A stretch of DNA of 64,000 nucleotides from JBKQHQ01 sp052148715 (GTDB taxonomy: Bacteria > Pseudomonadota > Alphaproteobacteria > Rhizobiales > Xanthobacteraceae), in NCBI GenBank assembly GCA_052148715.1, contig JBKQHQ010000259.1:127282-191281 (forward strand), given 5' to 3'. The notes below the pieces were generated by a model. The model was given only the letters and a program-made list of their open reading frames with translations, did no database searches and had not been told where the DNA came from. Numbering within the stretch: the stretch's first letter is position 1; the number at the start of each line of letters is the position of its first letter. This document shows positions 1 to 8,125 of the stretch, one piece after another. The translations under genes and the position numbers were made by a program.

Positions 1-483
1 CCGAGCGAGGCCGACATCAGGAACCGCGCGCTTTCCGCCATGCCGGAGCCGGTGCGCCGCTATTACGAGCGCGAGCGTCCGATCGAGCTGCGTCCGGTCG
101 AGTTCACCCGCTATCTCGGCAAGAAGCTCGAGGATGCGCGATTTCACGTCTGGATTCGCGCCATCGGACCGCTGCCTGACGACCCGGCGATCCATCAATG
201 CGTGCTCGCCTATGCGTCGGACATGACGCTGCTCGACTCGGCGCTGGTGCCGCACGGGCGCACCGTATTCGAGAAGTCGATCATGGGCGCGAGCCTCGAC
301 CATGCGCTGTGGCTGCATCGGCCGTTCCGTGCGGACGATTGGCTGCTCTATGCGCAGGACAGCCCCAACCTCTCGGGCGCCCGCGGTTTTTCGCGCGGCC
401 TAATCTTTGCCCGCGACGGCACGCTGGTGGCTTCGGTCGCGCAGGAAGGCTTGCTGCGCGAGCGGCGGGTGACCCCACCTTAG
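1..483 (+). CDS. tesB: Acyl-CoA thioesterase II, C-terminal part (5' end outside window)
   Basis: The reading frame is open from the first base and ends at TAG 481-483, so about 160 C-terminal residues are visible. TesB-type thioesterases hydrolyse acyl-CoA to free fatty acid and CoA in the cytoplasm and are built from two hot-dog domains. The visible part looks like the second domain: it has the stretch YASDMTLLDSAL followed by SLDHALWLHRPFRADDWLLY and a late GARGFSRGLIF segment, all typical of the TesB C-terminal half. The full protein is usually about 285 residues, so roughly 125 are missing upstream. It converges on htpG, with stops 16 bases apart. Family assignment is strong; substrate range cannot be read. 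Confidence 0.88.
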   Translation, partial: PSEADIRNRALSAMPEPVRRYYERERPIELRPVEFTRYLGKKLEDARFHVWIRAIGPLPDDPAIHQCVLAYASDMTLLDSALVPHGRTVFEKSIMGASLDHALWLHRPFRADDWLLYAQDSPNLSGARGFSRGLIFARDGTLVASVAQEGLLRERRVTPP

Positions 484-499
484 AGCGCTCAGCCCACCC

Positions 500-2404
500 C
501 TACACGCCCGCCGACAGCCGGCGCACGATCAGCCGGTTCAAGCGCGCGGCGAACGCCGCCGGATCATCCGGAACCTCGCTGTCGAGGATCTGCGCCTGGT
601 CGAGCAGCAGCGCCGCGAGGTCTGCGACATCATCCTCGTGCGCGGCCTGCTTCGCCTCCGCCAGAGCCTTCAGCAGCGGATGGCGCAGGTTGATCTCGAG
701 GATCGGCTTGGTGCCGGTACCGCGGTTCTGCCGGGCGAGCAGGCGCTCAAGCTCCCGATCGGGTCCGTGGCCGCCCGCCACCAGGCAGCAGGCGCTGTCC
801 GTCAGCCGCTGCGAGGCGCGCACGTCAGCTACGCGATCGCCCAGCGCGGTTTTTACCACGGCGACGATCGTCGCGTCGTCCGTTGCATCGGGCTTCGCCT
901 CTGTGCCGGCATCTGCCGCGTGGTCGATGACCGGCACGGCATCGAAGTCGACCTCACCCTGGCTCAGCGACCTCAGCGGTTTTCCTTCGAATTCGAGCGG
1001 CAGGGCGGTCCACAGGGCGTCGACCGTATCGGTCAACAGCAGCACCTCGATGCCGCGCGCGCGGGCCGCTTCAAGTTTCGGGTTAGCCTTGAGGCGCCCG
1101 GCGTTTTCACCGACCAGATAGTAGATCTTGGTCTGGTTCGGTCTCAGCTGCGCGATATACTGCTTGAGCGAGCGGCTCTCATCGCCTGTGGTCGTCGTCG
1201 TGAAACGCGTGAGCGCGAGCAACTGATCACGCCGCTCGTGGTCCTCATAGATTCCTTCCTTGAGCACCCGGCCGAATGCGTTCCATATCTTGGCGAAAGC
1301 CGCTTCGTCCTTGGTGGCCAGATTTTCCAGCTCGGTGATGACGCGGCCGGTGAGGGCCTTGCGCATCAGGGCGACCTGCGGATTGTTTTGCAGCATCTCG
1401 CGCGAGATGTTGAGCGGCAGGTCCTCGCTGTCGACGACACCCTGCATGAAGCGCAGGTAAGGCGGCAGCAGTGCGGCATCGCTCGTTATGTAGACGCGGC
1501 GCACATAGAGCTTTACCTGGCCCTTGCGTGCGGGATCGAAAAGGTCGAACGGCTGGCTCGCCGGCGCGAACAGTAGGACCGCGTAGGACTGACGCCCTTC
1601 GGCCTTGTAGTGCAGCGTCATCGCCGGCTCATCGAGGGCGCCGGTCATGGCGCGGTAGGCATGAGCGTAATCTTCCGGCTTCAGCTCGGATTTCGGCCGC
1701 TGCCAGAGGGCGCTCGCCGCGTTGATCTGGCGCGGCTTGCCATCCGTGCCGACGAGCTCGATCGGAAACAGAATATGGTCGGAGTAGGTCCGCACGATCC
1801 GCTCGATCTCGTAGTCCTGCAGATAGTGCTTCGCGTCATCTTTCAGATGCAGCACAATCTCGGTGCCGCGGGGTAGGCGGTCGGCCTGCTCTTTGCTTGC
1901 TGGTGCGATCTCGAACCCAGCGCCGCCCGAGGAGCGCCACACCCAGATCTCGTTCGACCCGGCGTGCCGGCTCGTCACCTCGACCCGGTCGGCCACCATG
2001 AAGGCCGCGTAGAACCCGACGCCGAACTGGCCGATCAGGCCGACGCCGTCTTTTGCCTCGGCGAGGCGGTTTATGAAGGCTCGCGTGCCCGAGCGGGCGA
2101 CCGTTCCGAGATTGTCGATCAATTCCTGCCGGTCCATGCCGACGCCGGTATCGGTGACGGTCAGCGTGCCGGTTTCAGCATCGGGCTTGATGCGGATCGT
2201 CAGCGCATCGGCGCCGGCGAGCAGATCCGGTTTTGCGATGGCTTCGTAGCGCAGCCGGTCGCAGGCGTCGGAGGCATTAGAGATCAGCTCGCGCAGGAAA
2301 ATGTCGGTCTCGGAGTAGACCGAGTTCACCATCAGGCGCAGCAGCTCCGCCACTTCCGCCTGAAACGGATGGGTTTTTGCAACGGTCTCGGCTTCGATGC
2401 TCAT
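500..2404 (-). CDS. htpG: Molecular chaperone HtpG (bacterial Hsp90)
   Basis: This 634-residue protein is the ATP-dependent cytosolic chaperone of the Hsp90 family, which helps late folding and stress recovery of client proteins. The N-terminal GHKL ATPase is clear: helix SNASDACDRLRYEAI, then DTGVGMDRQEL, the lid segment GTVARSGT and GQFGVGFYAAFMVADRV. The middle domain (SEDLPLNISREMLQ) and dimerisation region follow. Length agrees with the family (about 625-635). The frame is open further upstream to 2518, but those extra residues are not Hsp90-like and the normal start MSIEAE is at 2404, where the family begins. It is monocistronic by layout, converging on tesB. Confidence 0.97.
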   Translation of the reverse strand: MSIEAETVAKTHPFQAEVAELLRLMVNSVYSETDIFLRELISNASDACDRLRYEAIAKPDLLAGADALTIRIKPDAETGTLTVTDTGVGMDRQELIDNLGTVARSGTRAFINRLAEAKDGVGLIGQFGVGFYAAFMVADRVEVTSRHAGSNEIWVWRSSGGAGFEIAPASKEQADRLPRGTEIVLHLKDDAKHYLQDYEIERIVRTYSDHILFPIELVGTDGKPRQINAASALWQRPKSELKPEDYAHAYRAMTGALDEPAMTLHYKAEGRQSYAVLLFAPASQPFDLFDPARKGQVKLYVRRVYITSDAALLPPYLRFMQGVVDSEDLPLNISREMLQNNPQVALMRKALTGRVITELENLATKDEAAFAKIWNAFGRVLKEGIYEDHERRDQLLALTRFTTTTTGDESRSLKQYIAQLRPNQTKIYYLVGENAGRLKANPKLEAARARGIEVLLLTDTVDALWTALPLEFEGKPLRSLSQGEVDFDAVPVIDHAADAGTEAKPDATDDATIVAVVKTALGDRVADVRASQRLTDSACCLVAGGHGPDRELERLLARQNRGTGTKPILEINLRHPLLKALAEAKQAAHEDDVADLAALLLDQAQILDSEVPDDPAAFAARLNRLIVRRLSAGV

Positions 2405-2542
2405 GCGGCTCGCTCGCGTGGTATGACGAGAATGGTTCGCATATGACAGGTTAGTGGCCGCGCCGGACCATGCAACCGAGCGGCGATAAGAAATTGGAAA
2501 CGGAGGCTTTGCTGTCAAGAGGTCGGTCGAAGGGGCTTTGCC

Positions 2543-3271
2543 TCAACCGTCGAGCTCCGTGTAGTGCCGGAAAATGCCCTCTTCGTTGAACGGAATGCGC
2601 CGGTCCGAGGCGAGATAGGCGGCAATGCGGGGACGCGCTGCCACGCGGTCGTGCAGCTCCACCACGCGCGGGTACTTGCGCTCGAGCCGCTTCATCGCCC
2701 GTGGGAATGCGTAGCGCAGGCCGGCGACGGTCTGAAACAGCGACAGGTCGGCGTAGGTCAACGATTTTCCCGCGAGCCAAGCGGTCTTGCCGGAGCTTTT
2801 CGCCAGCACGCGGTCGAAATAGGCGAGAAATTTGGGCGCGCGCGTTTTCAGAAAATCCGCCGCCCGGCGACGCGCCTCCTCACGCTGGTCCTCATAGTAG
2901 AGGCCGCTGGCGATGGGGTGATGCGTGTCGTGAATCTCGACGATGAAATCGGCAAGCGTCAGCTGCAGTTGGTTGGCCCAAAGCCTTCCGGCCTGCGAGC
3001 GTGGTGCGAGGCCGTGGCGCTCGCCCAAGAACAACAGAATGTTGGCGGTTTGCCCGATGATGAGCGGACCTGCCTTCAGGAACGGCGGCGCGAACGGCGG
3101 CTGCTCGATGGTCTTTCCGTCGAGCAGCTCGAGCAGCGCCGGCACGCCGGCCCCCTCCTTTTTCGACCCCCGCGCGATATCGACATAGTCTGCCTGCGCT
3201 TCTTCCAGCGCGAGACGCACGAACTCGCCGCGTCCTTGGATATTCGGCCAGTAATAGAGCTCGTAGCGCAT
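2543..3271 (-). CDS. Glutathione S-transferase family protein
   Basis: The 242-residue product has an N-terminal thioredoxin-like domain beginning MRYELYYWPNIQGRGEFVRLAL, in which Tyr7 or Tyr8 would be the glutathione-activating tyrosine of alpha/mu/pi/sigma-like GSTs. The cis-proline and Q-T glutathione contacts appear as APPFLKAGPLIIGQTANIL near residues 65-85. A helical C-terminal domain follows (LTYADLSLFQTVAGL carries the conserved N-capping Asp). The start at 3271 follows a purine-rich GGGGGGGAACC; an in-frame extension to 3403 is not GST-like. Cytosolic detoxification or isomerase role is inferred from family only; the substrate is unknown. Confidence 0.9.
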   Translation of the reverse strand: MRYELYYWPNIQGRGEFVRLALEEAQADYVDIARGSKKEGAGVPALLELLDGKTIEQPPFAPPFLKAGPLIIGQTANILLFLGERHGLAPRSQAGRLWANQLQLTLADFIVEIHDTHHPIASGLYYEDQREEARRRAADFLKTRAPKFLAYFDRVLAKSSGKTAWLAGKSLTYADLSLFQTVAGLRYAFPRAMKRLERKYPRVVELHDRVAARPRIAAYLASDRRIPFNEEGIFRHYTELDG

Positions 3272-3494
3272 GGTTCCCCCCCCTGTGGATCCGGGACGCG
3301 GGCCAAATATGCTGCATCGATGCAGCCCATTCAACACGGGCCACCATACCGCGTTTGTTCTGCTGCGCTCGGGTTGATTTAGCGCGGAGGGCATGGTCAA
3401 CATCGCGCGCGGCTCGGCCCCGAGCGCCTTCTCGATCCTGTCGACTTGCGCCGTTTGGGCTTGAGCTGCGACTGCAACAGGAGCAGCGCGCGCA

Positions 3495-4082
3495 ATGACC
3501 GGTCTTTATGAGCAGACCCATGGTCCGGGCCATAACCAGCCGCCCGAGACCGACCCTGAAGGCAAATGGGAGCGGTGGTCGAAAAAGCGCACTTTCGTCC
3601 GCGCGCTCGAGGGTACCTATAGCGATCTCTACAAATCCCTGGTCGACCAGCCCCGCGTCTTCTCCTCGCGCAATGTGCCTTGGAAGGGTGGGCCGGCGCT
3701 TTACGGCAAGCACGTCATCAGCCCGCAATCGGCGACCGTCGTGCAATCGATCGAGACGCACATCGAGGTCTATGCGCCGGGCGCTTACGGGCAGAAGCAC
3801 GGCCACCTCAACAGTGCCTGCTTTTACGTGCTCAAGGGCCGCGGCCACGACATCCACGACGGCCGGCGCATCGATTGGCAGGCGGGCGACATCATGATCG
3901 TCGAGTGCGGATGCGTGCACCAGCATTTCAACGACGATCCCGACAACGAGGCTATCCTGCTGGTATTCAAGGCCAAACCGCTATTTTTGTTCATGCATCT
4001 GTTGTTCCAAAAAATCGTCTCCTACCCGCCGACCGAGGCGACACCTGGCCATGAGGATTTCCGGCCGCCGCATGATCTATAG
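3495..4082 (+). CDS. Cupin-domain protein, first of a tandem pair
   Basis: A 195-residue protein with one cupin barrel at about residues 75-165. Cupin motif 1 reads KHGHLNSACFYVLKGRG: both histidines of HxH are present, but the usual metal-ligand Glu position is Cys. Motif 2 reads GDIMIVECGCVHQHFN and keeps its histidine, so a three-His metal site is possible. The N-terminal 60 residues (charged, WERWSKKRTF) are typical of aromatic-ring dioxygenase-like cupins. It lies 27 bases before a second cupin gene on the same strand, so the two are probably one operon and may form a hetero-oligomer like a split bicupin. Dioxygenase activity is inferred, not shown. Confidence 0.8.
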   Translation: MTGLYEQTHGPGHNQPPETDPEGKWERWSKKRTFVRALEGTYSDLYKSLVDQPRVFSSRNVPWKGGPALYGKHVISPQSATVVQSIETHIEVYAPGAYGQKHGHLNSACFYVLKGRGHDIHDGRRIDWQAGDIMIVECGCVHQHFNDDPDNEAILLVFKAKPLFLFMHLLFQKIVSYPPTEATPGHEDFRPPHDL

Positions 4083-4109
4083 AGCTGAATGGACGGGGAG
4101 GAGCATACG

Positions 4110-4658
4110 ATGAGCGAAGCCTTGGACGAGCGCGAGATCGCGCATCTTGGAACCAAGACGGGAACCTTCCGCGCCGAGGACATCGCCGCCGCGCAGGAAT
4201 TTCGCCGCGAATACGCGACGCGCCCCAATGTGGTGCGCGCCGAGGAGATGCCGTTTGAGCATTCGGCCGACGGCTTGATCAAGCACCTCGTGCACAACAA
4301 GATGAAAACGCGCGAGTGCTGTGTCGAGGCCTATATGCACTTCCTGAAAGCCGGCGAGCGCTCTGGCAAGCACCGGCATATGTGGGAAGAGGTCTTGTTC
4401 GTCGTCGAGGGTTCCGGCTACGACCTGCACTGGGACCTGAAGTTCGACTGTCTCGACGCCTTCGAGTGGGATTGGGCGAGCGAGCCCAAGCGCTTCGAGT
4501 GGGCGCGCGGCGATTTCATTTACGTTCCGCCCTTCACCATCCACCAGCACTTCGCCGCCGACAACAGCGCCGCGCGCCTGATCGTCATCAGCAACCGCAT
4601 GGTCAAGGAAATGGGTTTCGACTGGTTCGATCAACTGGAGCGCGCCCCGGGGTTTTGA
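4110..4658 (+). CDS. Cupin-domain protein, second of a tandem pair
   Basis: A 182-residue single-cupin protein. Motif 1 KHRHMWEEVLFVVEGSG has the complete HxH-Glu metal set, and motif 2 GDFIYVPPFTIHQHFA supplies the last histidine, so unlike its neighbour it has all canonical cupin ligands. I chose ATG 4110 because GGGGAGGAG lies just upstream; an in-frame ATG at 4089 has no such site. It is probably co-transcribed with the preceding cupin. Paired cupins of this type occur in gentisate-like or oxalate-like catabolic enzymes, but no pathway neighbour here fixes the substrate. Confidence 0.82.
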   Translation: MSEALDEREIAHLGTKTGTFRAEDIAAAQEFRREYATRPNVVRAEEMPFEHSADGLIKHLVHNKMKTRECCVEAYMHFLKAGERSGKHRHMWEEVLFVVEGSGYDLHWDLKFDCLDAFEWDWASEPKRFEWARGDFIYVPPFTIHQHFAADNSAARLIVISNRMVKEMGFDWFDQLERAPGF

Positions 4659-4703
4659 GGCGAGGGTCGCAGGCGGCCGCACGTCGATATCGCGAAACGA
4701 CAA

Positions 4704-4748
4704 CCCTCCCCATCATGGCCATGCTCGTCACGGTCGTGATGGGGAGGG
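4704..4748. terminator. Long inverted repeat between convergent genes
   Basis: Twelve bases at 4704-4715 (CCCTCCCCATCA) pair perfectly with 4737-4748, leaving a 21-base loop. It lies in the 144-base gap between the second cupin gene and the convergent quinone oxidoreductase, where a shared bidirectional terminator would be expected. There is no clear T-run on either side, so it could instead be a dispersed palindromic element. Confidence 0.45.
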
Positions 4749-4802
4749 GTGTCGGAATCCAATACGCGAGGGCGAAGCCCGGCGATCAGGCACGGATGCG
4801 CG

Positions 4803-5783
4803 CTACTCCATCTGCAGCACGACGTTGCCGATCGCCTTGCCCTGCTCCACCGCCTGGTGGCCGGCGACGATGTCGTTGAGCGGAAGCGTCAGCGCCACGT
4901 TGTGGATGAGACGGTTCTGCTCCAGCATGCGCGTGATCTCGTCGACGGCGGCTGAGCGCTCCTGCGGCGTCAGGATGTAGACGAGAAAGAATTTCAGCTG
5001 GATCGCGTTTTGCAGGCAGAAGCTCGCCGGCAGGGTCGCTTCGGCTCCGCCGGTTCCGTAAATGATCACCCTGCCTTTGGGCCGCAGCACGCTTGGCAGC
5101 AGTTTGGCATTGGCGGCGATATCGAGCTCGATCGCCGCGTCGACGCCACGCTTGCCGGTGATGTCCATGACCCGTTCGCCGACGTTCTCGCGTTTGTAGT
5201 CGATGACGTGATCCGCCCCGGCCGCCCGAGCGAGTTTCGCCTTCTCCGGCGAGCTGACCGTGGTGACGACGGTCGCGCCATGCGCCTTGGCGAATTGGAT
5301 GGCGTAATGGGAAACCGCGCCGGCGCCGCCCGAGACGAGCACGACGGTGTCGCGGGTGGCGCCCGAAAGGGCGACCGCGTGCTGGGCCGTCATCGACGGA
5401 ATACCGAGGCAGGCGCCTTCCTCGAAGCTCACCGTCGGCGGCAAACGCACCGCCTGCGCTTGCGGCAGCACCACGTATTCGGCCGCGGTCCCGAAGGGCC
5501 GTTGCCATTGCGCATTCCAGACCCACACCCGTTCGCCGATGCGGCTTTGTGCGACGCCCTCGCCTGCGAGGTCGATTTCGCCGGCGCCGTCGCTTTGGGG
5601 AATGACGCGCGGAAATGCGATCTTGCGCGTCGCCCCGGCGCGGCTTTTCACGTCTGACGGATTGATCCCGGAGGTTTTTAGGCGAACCCGGACTTCGCCG
5701 GGACCGGGGCGCGGTGTCTCTACATCGCCGACGTAGAGCACGTCGGCGGCAGCTCCGTTCTTTTCGTAGTAGGCCGCGCGCAT
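4803..5783 (-). CDS. NADPH:quinone reductase, zinc-free MDR family
   Basis: A 326-residue medium-chain dehydrogenase/reductase. It starts MRAAYYEKNGAAADVLYVGD, with the GroES-like catalytic domain to about residue 125 (SGINPSDVKSR, VIPQSDGAGEI). The Rossmann domain has VLVSGGAGAVSHYAIQFAK around residues 145-165, a variant of the AxxGxxG NADPH motif. No structural-zinc cysteine cluster is seen, so it belongs to the quinone-oxidoreductase branch that reduces quinones or enones with NADPH. The start at 5783 fits the family; an in-frame extension to 5906 is arginine-rich and not family-like. A second, different member lies at 16468-17436. Confidence 0.9.
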   Translation of the reverse strand: MRAAYYEKNGAAADVLYVGDVETPRPGPGEVRVRLKTSGINPSDVKSRAGATRKIAFPRVIPQSDGAGEIDLAGEGVAQSRIGERVWVWNAQWQRPFGTAAEYVVLPQAQAVRLPPTVSFEEGACLGIPSMTAQHAVALSGATRDTVVLVSGGAGAVSHYAIQFAKAHGATVVTTVSSPEKAKLARAAGADHVIDYKRENVGERVMDITGKRGVDAAIELDIAANAKLLPSVLRPKGRVIIYGTGGAEATLPASFCLQNAIQLKFFLVYILTPQERSAAVDEITRMLEQNRLIHNVALTLPLNDIVAGHQAVEQGKAIGNVVLQME

Positions 5784-6018
5784 GATCAAACCTCGCTGTC
5801 GCTTCCGGATGAAGGTGCCGGATTGTAGCCGGCTTGATGCCGGCCGGCGAAAGGTGCGTCGCCGGCGTCTGCGTCTAGAACCACAGCGCGTCTGCGAGAC
5901 AATCAATAGTAGTTATATTCGGCGATTAAATTATAAATGTGCAGGGAACATCGGAGTCCGCCCGAACGTTGCCTATGCGACGGAAGGCATCGGTGCCTTC
6001 GGAAAAAGGAGGTCGCCC

Positions 6019-6126
6019 ATGTGGATCTCTCTTTTCGGCATCGCCACGGCCTTGGCCATCGGGTTGAGCGTGGCGGCCACTCTGATGCAGCGGGACAGTA
6101 GGGAAGGATCGAAGGGTACCTGCTGA
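6019..6126 (+). CDS. Small single-span membrane protein, 35 residues
   Basis: ATG 6019 is preceded by AAAAAGGAGG with seven bases of spacing, about as strong a ribosome-binding site as any in the window. The product starts MWISLFGIATALAIG, runs as one hydrophobic helix to about residue 22 and ends in a short charged tail with a terminal Cys. It ends just before a hairpin at 6150-6177. I do not recognise the family. The case for a real gene is the ribosome-binding site, the clean membrane segment and the following hairpin. Confidence 0.5.
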   Translation: MWISLFGIATALAIGLSVAATLMQRDSREGSKGTC

Positions 6127-6149
6127 GCGATCGCGCTTTCGCGACGGAA

Positions 6150-6177
6150 CGAGGGGCGGCCGAGGGGTCGCCCCTCG
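6150..6177 (+). terminator. GC-rich hairpin after the 35-residue ORF
   Basis: A nine-base perfect stem, CGAGGGGCG (6150-6158) with CGCCCCTCG (6169-6177), and a ten-base loop. It lies between the small membrane ORF and the M24 gene. There is no T-run, so it would be a weak or Rho-assisted terminator. Confidence 0.4.
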
Positions 6178-6215
6178 TGACTCGCGGCGTCTCCGCAAGC
6201 TGATAAGGTGCCGGG

Positions 6216-7391
6216 ATGCGTGGCCTGTCTCCCCGTCTTCGCCAGCTCCTCAACGCCGACTACCCCCGCTACAGCGATACCGAGATGCGGCACCGGCGGG
6301 CCGCCGTTGAGGGCGCACTCGGCCAAGCCGGGCTTGACCACCTTGTTTTTTGTGGCGCCGCGCGGTTCGGCTCGGTGGTGCAGTGGCTGACGCAATGGCC
6401 GGTAACCGCGGAAGCGGTCGGGGTGCTGACGCCCGGTCTACCGGACGCGCTGTTCCTGCAATACGTGAACCACCCTGCCTTGGCGCGAATCCTGGCCGAC
6501 AAGGCGACCGTTGCTTGGGGCGGCGAATCGTCGATCCGGGCCGCGGTCGGGGTGCTCGAGCAGCGCGGTGCCCGCACCGACCGGGTCGGCGTGATCGGGC
6601 CGATGCAATTCGAACAGCATGCGACGTTGGCGGCCCGCTTCGGGCGGATCGCCAATCTCAACCGAGTCTATGCCCATCTGCGGCGCGTCAAATCCGCGGA
6701 GGAAATCGACTGGTTCCGCATCGGAGCCGCGTTCAGCGATGCCGGCATGGCGGCCCTGCGCGACGGACTCAAGCCCGGACGCAACGAGCGTGAGCTCGGC
6801 GATCTGATCGAGCGCGCCTACGTGGCACTGGGCGGCACCAACACGATCCACTACATCGGCGCGACGCCGATGCGCGACCCGCAAGTCGCCGTGCCGCGGC
6901 AGTTTCCGTCCACCCGTCGCGTGCGGTCCGGCGATATCGTCTTCGCCGAGATCAGCGCCGCCTTCTTCGATCACCCTGGGCAAGTTTTGCGCAGTTTTGC
7001 GGTCGGTGAGGAGCCGCCCCCGCTCTTCCGCGAGCTTCACGACGTCGCCGATGCGGCCTTTGACCGGATCGCCGCACTGCTCAAACCCGGCGTCAAGCCG
7101 ATCGAAGTGGTGGAGGTCGCAAGCGTCATCGAGGAGGCCGGCTTCACCATCATCGATGATCTGCTGCACGGCTATGGCGGCGGCTATTTCCCGCCGATCC
7201 TGGGCAGCAAGAGCCGTCCGTCCGGAAAGATCCCGGAAGAACCCTTCGAGGCCGGCATGCTGGTGGTGATCCAGCCCAACGTGGTCACTCGCGATGGGAA
7301 GGCCGGCGTGCAGACCGGCGAGATGGTGCTGATCACGAACGACGGGATCGAACGGATGCATTCGATCCCACGCGGATTTGTGCGAGTTTAG
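6216..7391 (+). CDS. M24-fold (pita-bread) protein lacking most metal ligands
   Basis: A 391-residue protein of the Xaa-Pro peptidase/creatinase family: an N-terminal creatinase-type domain (to about 155) and a C-terminal pita-bread domain. The five dinuclear-metal ligands of true aminopeptidases (Asp, Asp, His, Glu, Glu) align here with Glu245, Gln256, His319, Gln353 and Gly368 (a Glu sits next to the last at 369). Four of five are changed while the fold motifs (GDIVFAEISAAF, LLHGYGGGYFPP, GMLVVIQPN) are intact. This pattern resembles metal-independent members such as creatinase or ectoine-derivative hydrolases, so it probably cleaves an amide or amidine rather than X-Pro peptides. Substrate unknown. 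Confidence 0.85.
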   Translation: MRGLSPRLRQLLNADYPRYSDTEMRHRRAAVEGALGQAGLDHLVFCGAARFGSVVQWLTQWPVTAEAVGVLTPGLPDALFLQYVNHPALARILADKATVAWGGESSIRAAVGVLEQRGARTDRVGVIGPMQFEQHATLAARFGRIANLNRVYAHLRRVKSAEEIDWFRIGAAFSDAGMAALRDGLKPGRNERELGDLIERAYVALGGTNTIHYIGATPMRDPQVAVPRQFPSTRRVRSGDIVFAEISAAFFDHPGQVLRSFAVGEEPPPLFRELHDVADAAFDRIAALLKPGVKPIEVVEVASVIEEAGFTIIDDLLHGYGGGYFPPILGSKSRPSGKIPEEPFEAGMLVVIQPNVVTRDGKAGVQTGEMVLITNDGIERMHSIPRGFVRV

Positions 7392-7419
7392 TCCACACGC
7401 CTATTGCGGGCTAAAGCTT

Positions 7420-7578
7420 CTATCCGCTAGCCCGGCGATCGTCGATGTTGTTGGCCACCTCCTCGCAAACCGTGGCCAAGTCCAAAAATTCTTGCTTGAT
7501 GAAGGGGTCCTCGGCTTTTTCCGCCAGCTGCCGGTAATTCGTCGCCTGGTCGCGCAGGTAGTCCGAGTAATGCTGCAT
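7420..7578 (-). CDS. Small conserved helical protein, 52 residues
   Basis: Read on the minus strand this gives a 52-residue acidic, all-helical protein starting MQHYSDYLRDQATNYRQLAE and ending VANNIDDRRASG. Short proteins of this type, with an amphipathic Y-R-x-L-A-E pattern, are common single genes in rhizobial genomes; I recall the pattern but cannot name a domain. The frame has normal codon use and a clean stop (TAG 7420-7422). It converges on the M24 gene, ending 28 bases from its stop. Function unknown. An overlapping longer frame starting about 120 bases upstream is arginine-rich and less protein-like. Confidence 0.6.
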   Translation of the reverse strand: MQHYSDYLRDQATNYRQLAEKAEDPFIKQEFLDLATVCEEVANNIDDRRASG

Positions 7579-8125
7579 GACGTTGCACTCGCTTTTTCAA
7601 CATAATGCGCCGCAGCGCTTCGCCAATCCCTCGACACGGATGCGGGAATCGCATCAGCCGCTGGATAGTGCCGCGCCGCCGCTCGAGCGCCGCCATGGCA
7701 CCTGCGGGTCGATCCTACTCCGCGGCGTCGGTTTGCAATTTTAGCACTCTTACGAGCCCACCTCATCCGGGCGAAATCATATGTTTCATGCCAGGAATCG
7801 GACAAAGGCGGCAGGACCCTATTGCCGCCTCGCGATCGCGTCGATCCACTCACGCTGCGTCGCGGCATCTGTCCCCGATCGACACTCCGCGCCCATTCGG
7901 CGGCTTTGCGTGAACAAATTTGCTCTATCGAGGACGTCCGATTCCGTCAAGGTTACCCAATCGTTTATTCAGGGCGGTAGACGAAACATAAAGAATGCCG
8001 ATTCAGCTTCTGTTCAGCATAGTTCGAGAACCGCCCAAAGCTTCACCAATTCAATACTAGACCGCGACCTATATTCATCAGGGACAGGCGAGGGAAGGTT
8101 TTGGTGGCGTCTCTAAGGATCTGCC
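7579..8125. other. Gene-free stretch upstream of the tad operon
   Basis: I find no convincing gene in these 547 bases on either strand. The right half (about 7900-8100) is richer in A and T than its surroundings and probably holds the tad operon promoter. No Flp pilin-like sequence (a short leader, G/E cleavage site and hydrophobic helix) is visible here. Confidence 0.5.

Noticed and set aside
638..1576. Long plus-strand frames over htpG
   Set aside because: They are antisense to a full-length, motif-complete HtpG and have arginine/glutamine-rich shadow composition.
7579..8125. A Flp pilin gene in front of cpaB
   Set aside because: No short frame with a prepilin leader and hydrophobic helix is present on either strand.
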